Shown here: piece by piece, positions 36,948 through 45,638 of the stretch
Layout: each line of letters begins with the position of its first letter
Position numbering within the stretch: the first letter of the stretch is position 1
IMG/VR virus record: IMGVR_UViG_3300036851_000258
Location: 1 to 46,572 of that record
Direction: 5' to 3' (one strand)
Length of the DNA stretch: 46,572 nt
DNA from: a virus
Made by a program: the position numbers and the translations under genes
Notes under the pieces: model-generated
What the model saw: the letters and a program-made list of their open reading frames with translations, nothing else
Database searches by the model: none
What the model was told of the DNA's origin: nothing

Positions 36948-38039
36948 ATGGCAGTATTGACAGCAACAACCGGAGGCCCGCAGGGAATCCTTCGCAACTA
37001 CTGGAAGGAGCAACTGCTGGGCATCCTGGAAAACGAATTGCTGGCCGGCGATCTTGTCGAACAGCAAGTCATTCCGGCCAACAGCGGTCGTGTAATCGAG
37101 TTCCACCGCATCAACTCGTTCAGCAAGCAGATGACCGGCATCTCGTTCTTCCTCGGCTACGCCACGTTCGGCGGGCTCAAGGGGCGGTCGTTCACCGTCG
37201 ATTCGGTCGTCTACGCGCTCGACCTGCTCGGCAATGACCTCCAGTTGGAGGAGCGGGCGATCATCTGCTCCGAGCCAAACCCCGTTCCCACTCTGACCGA
37301 GCGGTTCCTGTATAACGCCAAGGACACGCTCGACCAGTACCTCATCAATATCATGGTGAGCAACGACGGGAACACGCAGTCGGCGACCGCGCCATCGGTC
37401 ACTTACTTCGGCGCGTCCGTGTCCACCGCAACGACCTGGGGGGACGGCAGCCAGACGCTTACCGAAGCGACCCTGGACGCCGACAATCCCAGCCACCGCA
37501 TCGCCGCCGAGTCGTTCAACACCTGCTACACGGCGTTGCGCAGTCGCTCGGCCAAGCCGCCCAACGGCCGCCAGCGATACGTTTCACTGATTTCGCCGGA
37601 GTTGGCCGGCGATCTTCGCACCGACGCAACCTTCCAAGATATCGCCCTGAAAGGCGCGCAGCGAGGCGAGGACAAGTTTGAGCGGGCGCGGGTCGGCACC
37701 GTGTTCGGCGTTGACGTTATGGAAGATGAGAACGTCGGCGTGGGCGTTGCCGGCACGGTGGACGCGACCAACGATCAGATCGTGCGGTGCCCGGTTGTGG
37801 GCGATGGGTATGCCGCGCGCATCAGTCACTCCAAGGGTGTCGGCGTTCCGCAGGTCAATTTCATCCCGCCGAGCAAGGCCGACAAGAACGATCCCTACGG
37901 CCTCGTCGGGATCATGACCTGGAAGTTGTATGTCGCGGACGGTGGGGTGCTCAATCCGCTGGCCGGCCAGCTACTCAAGGTGGCCACCACGCGGCTCAAG
38001 AACACCTCGCAGGACGACGACAGCACCTGGAACGTGTAA
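36948..38039 (+). CDS. Major capsid protein (N4 gp56-like)
   Basis: 363 aa, GAGGGTAGCA upstream. LVEQQVIPANSGRVIEFHRIN, FLYNAKDTLDQYLINIMVS and RQRYVSLISPELAGDLRTD...FERARVGTVFGVDVMEDENV follow the N4-gp56 family order of an HK97-fold shell protein. Length is in the family range. A strong terminator follows directly, as expected after a highly expressed capsid gene. Confidence 0.75.
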   Translation: MAVLTATTGGPQGILRNYWKEQLLGILENELLAGDLVEQQVIPANSGRVIEFHRINSFSKQMTGISFFLGYATFGGLKGRSFTVDSVVYALDLLGNDLQLEERAIICSEPNPVPTLTERFLYNAKDTLDQYLINIMVSNDGNTQSATAPSVTYFGASVSTATTWGDGSQTLTEATLDADNPSHRIAAESFNTCYTALRSRSAKPPNGRQRYVSLISPELAGDLRTDATFQDIALKGAQRGEDKFERARVGTVFGVDVMEDENVGVGVAGTVDATNDQIVRCPVVGDGYAARISHSKGVGVPQVNFIPPSKADKNDPYGLVGIMTWKLYVADGGVLNPLAGQLLKVATTRLKNTSQDDDSTWNV

Positions 38040-38055
38040 GTTAGTTAGCGTGGCG

Positions 38056-38097
38056 GGGGCCGCCGTTCAGCGGGACTGGCGGCGGTCCCAAATTTTT
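38056..38097 (+). terminator. Rho-independent terminator after the major capsid gene
   Basis: GGGGCCGCCG (38056-38065) pairs with CGGCGGTCCC (38080-38089), 10 bp with one G-U pair, followed after AAA by TTTTT (38093-38097). Probably partial, reducing transcription of the tail genes behind. Confidence 0.7.
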
Positions 38098-38110
38098 CTG
38101 CGGGGGATTC

Positions 38111-38473
38111 ATGCCGAACGGCTCACTTTATCACGGCGACATAATCAGCGCGTTTCAGCGGCACGTGCCGGATTGCTACGTGCGCGACTATCGAGGGTCG
38201 GGCGGGTTCATAACTGTCTGCCGCAATTACCGCACTATCAAGTGGGGCGGGCAGACCACGACCACGCCGGTTGAGAAGTCGGTGCCGGCCATCACTCTGC
38301 TCAACCTGCCGCGCGGCAACGTGACCGCTAAGACGCTGTATATGGGGCTCAAGCTGCACAGGCCAGGGTGGCGACAGGAATTCAGGCGGGCCAGGCGGCA
38401 TCTGACCACCGGCCAGATTAAAGCCATCGAGCGCACCCTGCGCATGCCCGGCGCGTTCTCCGAGAGCGGCTGA
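38111..38473 (+). CDS. Small head-completion or tail protein, unknown
   Basis: 120 aa, ATG with GGGGG upstream. The middle is strand-rich (GGFITVCRNYRTIKWGGQTTTTPVEKSVPAITLLNLP), the end basic and helical (FRRARRHLTTGQIKAIERTLRMP). Next to the adaptor gene with a one-base overlap. Role unknown. Confidence 0.5.
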   Translation: MPNGSLYHGDIISAFQRHVPDCYVRDYRGSGGFITVCRNYRTIKWGGQTTTTPVEKSVPAITLLNLPRGNVTAKTLYMGLKLHRPGWRQEFRRARRHLTTGQIKAIERTLRMPGAFSESG

Positions 38474-39168
38474 TGCCAACCTTCGGCGGGATTGTCGTAT
38501 CGACCGGCAGCGAGGCCAGCGGGCGGCGGACGCTTCTGGAAGTGGTGGACGAGTTGGCGCGACCGATTGACGCCAGCGATACGACCGTGCGGGCGCTGTG
38601 CGGTGACGCCTTCCGCGCCGCCGTCCGCACGATGAACCGCAAGGGTAACTGGCCGTGGGAGTATCAGGAAGAGGATATGGCCATCACGGCCAACAACGCC
38701 TACTCGTCCGTGACCAGCGCAGTCAAGAAGCCGCTGTCCATGCACTTGCTGGCGACCGTGGCCGGCGCCGAGGAGCGCCGCCTTCATTACATCCCATATG
38801 ACATCTTCCGCGAGAAGTACACGCTGAATATCACCAGCGAGCCGTATTGCTACACGCTACCTAATCTGTTCGAGACAGGACAGGTCCGCTGGTATCCGAC
38901 GCCGGGAGCCGCCTACAACGCCCGCTTCGCCTTTCACCGCGTCACGCCGGCCCCGCAGGCCGAGAGCGAGACGGTCGAGGTGCCGGACTATGCGATGGAG
39001 GTATATACCAGCCGGGCGTGGTACGAGATGTGCAAGCGGTTGCCGCTAGGGCAGCGCCCCATGCCGATTGAGGTGGCCATCGCCGAGTTCCGGCAGGCGT
39101 TCCGCGAGTTGAGCGCGCAGGTGGCGTCGGCCGGCGACCGCACGCGGACCACGCACGGGGAGTATTAG
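38473..39168 (+). CDS. Head-tail adaptor / tail accessory protein (gp4-like)
   Basis: 231 aa, ATG overlapping the previous stop. RAAVRTMNRKGNWPWEYQEEDMAI, HYIPYDIFREKYTL and VEVPDYAMEVYTSRAWYEMCKRL resemble podoviral adaptor proteins that bind below the portal. The N...WPW signature is characteristic of this group in my experience. It closes the channel and accepts the nozzle. Confidence 0.6.
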   Translation: MPTFGGIVVSTGSEASGRRTLLEVVDELARPIDASDTTVRALCGDAFRAAVRTMNRKGNWPWEYQEEDMAITANNAYSSVTSAVKKPLSMHLLATVAGAEERRLHYIPYDIFREKYTLNITSEPYCYTLPNLFETGQVRWYPTPGAAYNARFAFHRVTPAPQAESETVEVPDYAMEVYTSRAWYEMCKRLPLGQRPMPIEVAIAEFRQAFRELSAQVASAGDRTRTTHGEY

Positions 39169-40406
39169 TGGCCAGCATACCCTGGACACGATTCAACATC
39201 ACAGGCGCATCGGGTAGCCAGGGGCTGCTGTCGCCCAAGCAATCGTGGCGCTGCTATGTGCTGCCGAGGGGCGGCCACGCGGCACAGGATAGTAGCGGGA
39301 CGCTGATTACATTCGACAGCGCGTCGGTGGCCAGCCGGTTCGCCGCCAACAACTGGATACAGGTTGGGCTGTCCACGGCCAACATCCGCAAGGTGAGTGC
39401 GGTTGGCGGTAACAGCCTGAGCGTGTCGGGATCGGCCGTCACCGTGACCGAGAACGACCGCGTGTTTCTCGTCGGCAATACGCAGCCCACGGTCAGCGGC
39501 GGGTCGGCAACCTACCTGACCCCGCAGTCGGTCATTCGCACGCGCGACGACGACGGCGCAGACATCATCACCAACAGCATGGTGACGAGCAACAGCGACG
39601 GACTTATAGAGTTCGGCAGCGACCCGTCACTCTACGACTGCATCATCCAGGACGGCAATCGATCCAACCAGGGCAGCATAGTCGATCTGGCCGTGGGCGC
39701 GGTCGAGGGCATCAGCACGTCCAGCGCGTCGGTGTTCGGGGCGACGGTCACGTTCCTGGCCGGCGTGAGCATGAATACCACGCTTATCGTCGGCCAGAGC
39801 GCGACGTTCAACGGGGCGATTGGCGTGACCGGGTGGGCGACGTTCGGCTCGACCGTCACGATGAACGCGAACGTGGGCGTGACAGGAACGCTTGCCGTCG
39901 GAGGGCGCGCATCATTTGGTAATAGCGTCAGCATTGACGGTGCGCTTGGGATCACTGGGTCGTTGATGGGGACCACGGCAACCTTTACACGACAGATAAC
40001 CGGTACGTCAGCGACATTCACCAACGACGTATCTGTGCGACGTATACTTGTCGAGCAGGGAACAGCCTTGGTCAACGGAGATTTTACGGTTGGGGCATCT
40101 TGGGGCTCCGGCTCCCTATTCTCGGTCGCGGCCGGATCGACTGATATGTGGGGGTTGTTTACGGTCACAAGTGGTACGACTGTGTCGGCCAACCCGAACG
40201 TAACTCTCAATTTCAAGGACGGGGCGTTTCCATTCGCGCCAACGGCCCTATGCAACAGGGTTGCTGTCAGTACAGATAACCAACCGACGGTTCCGTTCTG
40301 CGTTGAGTTGGTCGGTACAACGCAGACTCGATTTAGGTTCATCGGTACGCCGGCAGAAAGTACGGCGTACAGTTGTCGTTATCTAGTGCTTGGGAAGAAA
40401 TCATAA
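39168..40406 (+). CDS. Tail spike/fibre paralogue A
   Basis: 412 aa from GTG 39168 (TAGTG overlap). An N-terminal ~185 residues (ITGASGSQGLLSPKQSW...) is shared with the next gene and probably attaches to the virion. After it come repeated short strands (GVTGWATFGSTVTMNANVGVTG) typical of trimeric beta-spiral stalks. The C-terminal 120 residues differ completely from the partner gene and likely bind the receptor. Confidence 0.65.
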   Translation: MASIPWTRFNITGASGSQGLLSPKQSWRCYVLPRGGHAAQDSSGTLITFDSASVASRFAANNWIQVGLSTANIRKVSAVGGNSLSVSGSAVTVTENDRVFLVGNTQPTVSGGSATYLTPQSVIRTRDDDGADIITNSMVTSNSDGLIEFGSDPSLYDCIIQDGNRSNQGSIVDLAVGAVEGISTSSASVFGATVTFLAGVSMNTTLIVGQSATFNGAIGVTGWATFGSTVTMNANVGVTGTLAVGGRASFGNSVSIDGALGITGSLMGTTATFTRQITGTSATFTNDVSVRRILVEQGTALVNGDFTVGASWGSGSLFSVAAGSTDMWGLFTVTSGTTVSANPNVTLNFKDGAFPFAPTALCNRVAVSTDNQPTVPFCVELVGTTQTRFRFIGTPAESTAYSCRYLVLGKKS

Positions 40407-42295
40407 TGGCATCCATCCCAGGATTCCAGACCAACATAACCGGCGCGAGCGGCAGCCAGGGGTTGCTATCACCAAAGTCCGGATGGCGCGGTTATGTCTT
40501 TCCGCGAGGCGGGTATGCGGCCCAAGACTCCACGGGGACGCGGATCACCTTCGACTCAGCCAGCGTCGCTTCGCGCTTCGCTGCACTCAACTGGGTCCAA
40601 GTCGGACTCAGCACCGCGAACATTCGTCAGGTCAGCGCGGTGGGCGGGAACAGCATCGCGGTGAACACGGCCGTGACGGTGAGCGAGAATCAGCGGATCT
40701 ATCTCATCGGAAATACCGAGCCGACGGTGAGCGGCGGATCGGCCACCTATACCACGCCCAACACGCTCGTTCGCCAGCGCGACGATGACACGGCCGACCT
40801 GTACACCAACAGCATGATCACCACGAACGCCGACGGGCTGATTCAGGGATTCGCCGCCACCGGGCTCTATGACGTGATCGTGCAGGACGGGAATCAGGCC
40901 AACCAGGGCTCGCTCATCGACCTGATAGTCGGCGTGCCAGATGGCATCAGCGTCAGCGATTGGGCGCACTTTGGGTCCACGGTCACGCTTCATGCTAACG
41001 CTGGCATTACTGGCAGTCTGGTAATTGGTGGAAGCCTTACTGTTCATGGTGCCATCGGAGTTACTGGATGGGCCACTTTCGGCTCTACGGTCACTATAAA
41101 TGCCGCGCTCGGCGTAACCGGAACAGCAATCTTTGGTGGCTCTCTTTCGGCAACAAACATAGGTCAAGTCAGATATGCCGAGAGATTCTCTGGGACCAAT
41201 CTCGGAGCAAAAGTTACTGCTGCATTAGCAGATTTGCCATCCAGCGGTGGCATTGTTGATGCTCGCGGCCTGGTTGGCGGAGAGACTATATCCTCCACTC
41301 TTACAATTGCTGCTGGACAGACCGTCCTGCTTGGATATGCCAGGATTAATTGCTCAGCCAAGACAACTGTTAGAGAGCGCGGCGCGCTTATAGGTTCTGG
41401 CAACGGAACATCAGACAATACCGGAACCAAACTTGTCGCTGCCAACTCTCTAAACGATGATGTGGTTCTTTGTCAGAACTCAGCAGGGGCCGGAGATTGG
41501 TGGCACGGTGGGCAAGTCGAGAACCTTAGCATCAATGGAAACTCAGCCAACCAGACTAGCGGCAGCGGCATCCGCGTAAATCGCCCAGGAGAAGTTAGTA
41601 TAATTCGTAATATTTCAATTGTCGGCTGCAAAGACGACGGATTTGTTGCTGTTACTAACGGAGCAAATGGATGCGGGTTTGAAAATCTGTCTGTATTCAC
41701 CAGCGGCCGATATGGATTCAATTTCAGCAATTTTAGTGGCGTCGGGTTCATCAAGAATCTCAGCGGAGACAATAACACCAGCGGACTATTGCGCGTGAAT
41801 GGCAACAACTGTATGGTGACTGTTGCCGGTTTCAAGGCAGAAACCACAATTACCGGAGCGCACGATCCTTGCGTTTTAATTGATTCAGTTGGCAATCAGC
41901 CAACAATCACAATTATCAATGGAAGCGCCAAGGGTGTCGGGGTTGCGTTGGCGAGCTTTTGCAGTATCACAACGGCCGACGCCCGCCTTCAACTGATTGG
42001 GTGTGAGATTACCGGCTACACGAACTGGATAAGCGATGGTGTCAATGGCGTGACCATAACCAATTCCGGGTTCACCAAGGCCACGCCGATACTTTATGGA
42101 TTCGAGTCATCCATGCTTTATGTGCCTCGCGGCATCATCCATTCCAGCGACCGCATACAGATGGAGGAGCGCAGCGATCCATCGGCCCCGACATCAAATC
42201 GCGTGCTTATATATGCTAGAGACACTGGTGGCAAGACAGAGCTTGTGGCAAGATTCCCTACTGGAGCAATTCAGCAAATAGCGATTGAACCATAA
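40406..42295 (+). CDS. Tail spike paralogue B with parallel beta-helix
   Basis: 629 aa, ATG overlapping the stop of paralogue A. The N-terminal domain and stalk match A. Residues about 265-570 form coiled repeats with regular G/N/S turns and short strands (VENLSINGNSANQTSGSGIRV, IRNISIVGCKDDG, FENLSVFTSGRYGF), a pectate-lyase-like right-handed helix, probably a polysaccharide depolymerase. The C-terminal 40 residues are a trimerising foot. The beta-helix part is lower in GC than its neighbours. Confidence 0.7.
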   Translation: MASIPGFQTNITGASGSQGLLSPKSGWRGYVFPRGGYAAQDSTGTRITFDSASVASRFAALNWVQVGLSTANIRQVSAVGGNSIAVNTAVTVSENQRIYLIGNTEPTVSGGSATYTTPNTLVRQRDDDTADLYTNSMITTNADGLIQGFAATGLYDVIVQDGNQANQGSLIDLIVGVPDGISVSDWAHFGSTVTLHANAGITGSLVIGGSLTVHGAIGVTGWATFGSTVTINAALGVTGTAIFGGSLSATNIGQVRYAERFSGTNLGAKVTAALADLPSSGGIVDARGLVGGETISSTLTIAAGQTVLLGYARINCSAKTTVRERGALIGSGNGTSDNTGTKLVAANSLNDDVVLCQNSAGAGDWWHGGQVENLSINGNSANQTSGSGIRVNRPGEVSIIRNISIVGCKDDGFVAVTNGANGCGFENLSVFTSGRYGFNFSNFSGVGFIKNLSGDNNTSGLLRVNGNNCMVTVAGFKAETTITGAHDPCVLIDSVGNQPTITIINGSAKGVGVALASFCSITTADARLQLIGCEITGYTNWISDGVNGVTITNSGFTKATPILYGFESSMLYVPRGIIHSSDRIQMEERSDPSAPTSNRVLIYARDTGGKTELVARFPTGAIQQIAIEP

Positions 42296-44172
42296 TGGCA
42301 ACTTTTTCGCCCGACTCTGGCGTTAACGAACGCGAGCCGACGCTCATCCCAGATGGCACGATGCAGGACTGCGACGGCGCGGAATACCGGGTAGGGGAGA
42401 GCGGGCCGTTCGTGGCGCGCGGGCGGGACCAGTATGGCGACGTGGGCGGCGTGACCGGAAGCGGGCTGTACGAGGCCGGCTTCGACTCCAGCGCGGGCTA
42501 CGTCGTGGCGCACGAGGGCAATAGTCTGCACGCCGCGTTGGTGGCCGCCACGCTGTCGTTCTCGCTGATCGACAACCTGCCGAGCGGGTCGAGTGCCGTG
42601 GTCGGCACCCACTATGCGAATCGCCATTATGTAGCGAGCGGCGTGGCTAACCGGAGGATAGAGCGGGTATCGCTGGCCGCCGGGCTCACGTCGCTACCCA
42701 TCGGCATGAGCGCGGCCACGTTCACGGTAGGCGTGAGCGTGACGGCCGGCGCGGGCAGCATGAGCGCGACAACCGGGTTGGTCTATTGGGTAACTGAGTA
42801 CGACAGCGCGCGCGGCATCGAAAGCGTGACCGGGAGCAGCGCGAATACCGGGGCGTTCAGCGGAATCACGTCGGTTGTCGTGACCGTGACCGGCGTATCG
42901 CAGAATCCGCGCGCGGACCAGCTTAGGTGGTACCGGAGCGTGGATGGCGACGGCTGGCCGGACGGCGGGCTTATCCAGACGACGGCTATCGGCACCACGC
43001 AGATAACCGACACGCTCACGACCACCGGCAGCCTGAATGTCCCCAACTACGGGCTGATTACCGTAGGCGGCCTCGACACCGAGCGCGACGAGGCGCCGCC
43101 TGTGTTCTCCATCGTCTTCGGCCCGTTCCAAGACAGCCTGTTGGCGGTGAGCACCGCCGAGCCGCGCGTGCTGCGATTCACCCCGTCCGGCTATCCGGAC
43201 TCATGGCCGTCTCAATATGGGATTCCACTGGAAACACATAGGCGAGATGAGATAATTGCTGGTGTGGTAATGCAAAACCGCATAGGCGTGTTCTGCAACG
43301 ATAGTGTCCACGTCATCTATCGCCTGCCGAGGGACAGCGATTCCATATTCGCGGCGGGGGAGATGAGCGAGGTGCTGACGGATGCGCGCGGGTGCGTGAG
43401 CCGGCGAGGGGCCACCGTGTTCACGCCGCCGGGCAGCGCGGGATTGGCCGCCTGGGTCGCCCGCGACGGCATATGGGCCAGCAGCCTCGCGTCCTCGCCG
43501 TTCCCGCTCACCGACATGGTGGATTGGGACGGGCGCGTGAGCATCGCCAACCTGCCTTCCTGCCGGTTGCTGGACGACCCCGCCAACCGCCGGCTTGTCT
43601 TTATTCACCGCCGTGCCAGCGACACCACCCACAACACCGGAATTTGGTATCTAGATTACCAATTGTGGCAACAAGTCGGCATCAGAGTGACATTCGCGGA
43701 CCACGGGCCGCTGGCAGACGCCATAACCATCGGCGGCACGAACGGCAAGCGCACGGTCGTATCAATTGACTCGCGCTCCGGCAACGGACAGGTCTATCAG
43801 GAATCCGTGCAGGATGTGGATGATAGCCAGTTGAGGGATTCCAGCGGCAGCGTGCGCTTCCGCATGCGGACCAAGGAATTTATGCCTGCCGGGGTACGCG
43901 GCACCGCCCACATGGGCAAGGCAACCTGGATGCACGGTGCCGGGCCGGCGGCAATCACGCACCGTTTCTACTTCAACCGGCGCGACGATAACCCGGAAGT
44001 CAAGCCAATGGAAGATACGACTACGCGGAACGCCAGCGAGGTTTATCTTGGCCGCGACGTGAACAGCCTGTCGGTGGAAATCGAGAGCGTCGGCACGACC
44101 AGCTATGGCGTCCACTGGATAGACATCGAGGGGCTGGAGCTAGGCTTGCTGGCCGGCAGGAAGGGCGCGTAG
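42295..44172 (+). CDS. Tail nozzle-like protein (beta-propeller type)
   Basis: 625 aa, ATG overlapping the previous stop. The long strand-rich sequence has repeated blade-like blocks (VFGPFQDSLLAVSTAEPRVLRFTP, GRVSIANLPSCRLLDDPANRRLVFIHR, IWYLDYQLWQQVG), as in P22 gp10-like nozzle proteins. It would form the needle-end of the short tail. Call is based on fold pattern and place. Confidence 0.55.
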   Translation: MATFSPDSGVNEREPTLIPDGTMQDCDGAEYRVGESGPFVARGRDQYGDVGGVTGSGLYEAGFDSSAGYVVAHEGNSLHAALVAATLSFSLIDNLPSGSSAVVGTHYANRHYVASGVANRRIERVSLAAGLTSLPIGMSAATFTVGVSVTAGAGSMSATTGLVYWVTEYDSARGIESVTGSSANTGAFSGITSVVVTVTGVSQNPRADQLRWYRSVDGDGWPDGGLIQTTAIGTTQITDTLTTTGSLNVPNYGLITVGGLDTERDEAPPVFSIVFGPFQDSLLAVSTAEPRVLRFTPSGYPDSWPSQYGIPLETHRRDEIIAGVVMQNRIGVFCNDSVHVIYRLPRDSDSIFAAGEMSEVLTDARGCVSRRGATVFTPPGSAGLAAWVARDGIWASSLASSPFPLTDMVDWDGRVSIANLPSCRLLDDPANRRLVFIHRRASDTTHNTGIWYLDYQLWQQVGIRVTFADHGPLADAITIGGTNGKRTVVSIDSRSGNGQVYQESVQDVDDSQLRDSSGSVRFRMRTKEFMPAGVRGTAHMGKATWMHGAGPAAITHRFYFNRRDDNPEVKPMEDTTTRNASEVYLGRDVNSLSVEIESVGTTSYGVHWIDIEGLELGLLAGRKGA

Positions 44173-45638
44173 TGGCCATCCAGTTCAGCGAACTGCCGCC
44201 GGAGGTGTTCCCGGAGACGGCGCGCCCATACATCGGCCGCTTCAACCGCCAGATGCGCGATCTGTTCGGTCTGGAGAGCGTGCTGCGGAATCCAATTCTG
44301 GCGCGCCGGAGTGACAATACCATCGTACGGCGGTCGGAAGCGCAGGTGGACGTGAGCCGGATTACGCCGTCCATCGTGCAGGTGGTCTCTGGCCAATCCA
44401 CGGTTGTCGGGCTGCCCAATCTGACGTTAGGCACGGCCAATACGGTCGGCAGCACGACCACGGCGGTATCAGTCAACTCGGCCATCGCCCTGTTTGGAGT
44501 CGGGCTGCCGGCAGGACTATCTAGCGCAGCGGCCACCGGCTCATCGGCGTTCGCGTCCCGCTCCGACCACGTTCACCTGTTCCCAACCAGCCTGAGAAGC
44601 ACTGCCAACGCCTCGACTTTGGCGCTGACCGACGATGCCGTGAACCAGACGCTCGCCGGCTCCATTGGCGATCTGTTGCTCAGGCCATCGAGCAAAGAAT
44701 TGAGTCTGCCGATGTTTACGGGCTCCGGCGACGCTCAGTCCAACACGGCCATTCTGAGGTTCGTGGCGCGCACCAATGCAGCCGCATCGTTTCCGTATGA
44801 CAATACCGTGCGCTTTGGCATCGACTCCAGCCTGACTATAGACGATGTTAACACAACATATACGTCACAGACGCACACGCTTTTCAGGGGCTCGCTCACC
44901 ACCACGGCCAATCAGTTGACGGGCTCGACGTTCACCAGCGAGACGAACAGGGTAATTGATCTGACGTTAACTGGTGTGGTTGTCGGAAGCGGGGCCGGTG
45001 TGCATTCTTGGACCGAGCGTACAGGCGCGCTTATCGCTATGAATACCCCTGGCGCGACCGGCACTGGCAACGTGACCGTGACCGACCAATATGGCCTGCG
45101 GATCACCCATGCGCTGCCTGTCGCCACCGGTACGGTGTCCTATGTGAATACGCGCGGCATACAGGTTCAGATGCCGAGGACCGGCAGCACCATCAAACGC
45201 GGTATCGAGTTGGTGACTGATACCACGGGGAGCGGCACGGCGCCGGTCAACAGCGAGGGGTTCTATTGCCAGAAAGTAGCCATCGGCAACACGCGCACAT
45301 CGTATTGGGGCGAGGGCGCGACAACCGGCACCCCGGCCCTGGTTCGCATATTCTTCGCCGATGCACACGCGGTCGGCACTAGCCGCTATTCGTTCTTCGG
45401 AGTGTCCGACACGGCCTATTTCGGCGGCGTGGCCGAGATTGGCGGCGCCCTGCGCCACCTTGGCGCGCAGATTGGCTTGCACGGCAACTCGTCAATCGCG
45501 CAATCAACCGGCTGGAGTGTGAGCAATATCACGTCCACCAAAACACTGAACGGCAGCAGTTTCACGCTGAACGACGTGATGAATACACTTGGGACTGTCT
45601 TGACGTATTTACAGAATCGCGGGGATATCGCAGCCTAA
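44172..45638 (+). CDS. Tail appendage / fibre protein
   Basis: 488 aa from GTG 44172 (TAGTG overlap). An N-terminal helical part (PYIGRFNRQMRDLFGLESVLRNP) is likely the virion anchor. SSAFASRSDHVHLFPTSL is an HxH trimer motif common in fibres; the remainder is strand-rich, ending in a helical STKTLNGSSFTLNDVMNTLGTVLTYLQNRG. It may link nozzle to fibres. Confidence 0.6.
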   Translation: MAIQFSELPPEVFPETARPYIGRFNRQMRDLFGLESVLRNPILARRSDNTIVRRSEAQVDVSRITPSIVQVVSGQSTVVGLPNLTLGTANTVGSTTTAVSVNSAIALFGVGLPAGLSSAAATGSSAFASRSDHVHLFPTSLRSTANASTLALTDDAVNQTLAGSIGDLLLRPSSKELSLPMFTGSGDAQSNTAILRFVARTNAAASFPYDNTVRFGIDSSLTIDDVNTTYTSQTHTLFRGSLTTTANQLTGSTFTSETNRVIDLTLTGVVVGSGAGVHSWTERTGALIAMNTPGATGTGNVTVTDQYGLRITHALPVATGTVSYVNTRGIQVQMPRTGSTIKRGIELVTDTTGSGTAPVNSEGFYCQKVAIGNTRTSYWGEGATTGTPALVRIFFADAHAVGTSRYSFFGVSDTAYFGGVAEIGGALRHLGAQIGLHGNSSIAQSTGWSVSNITSTKTLNGSSFTLNDVMNTLGTVLTYLQNRGDIAA

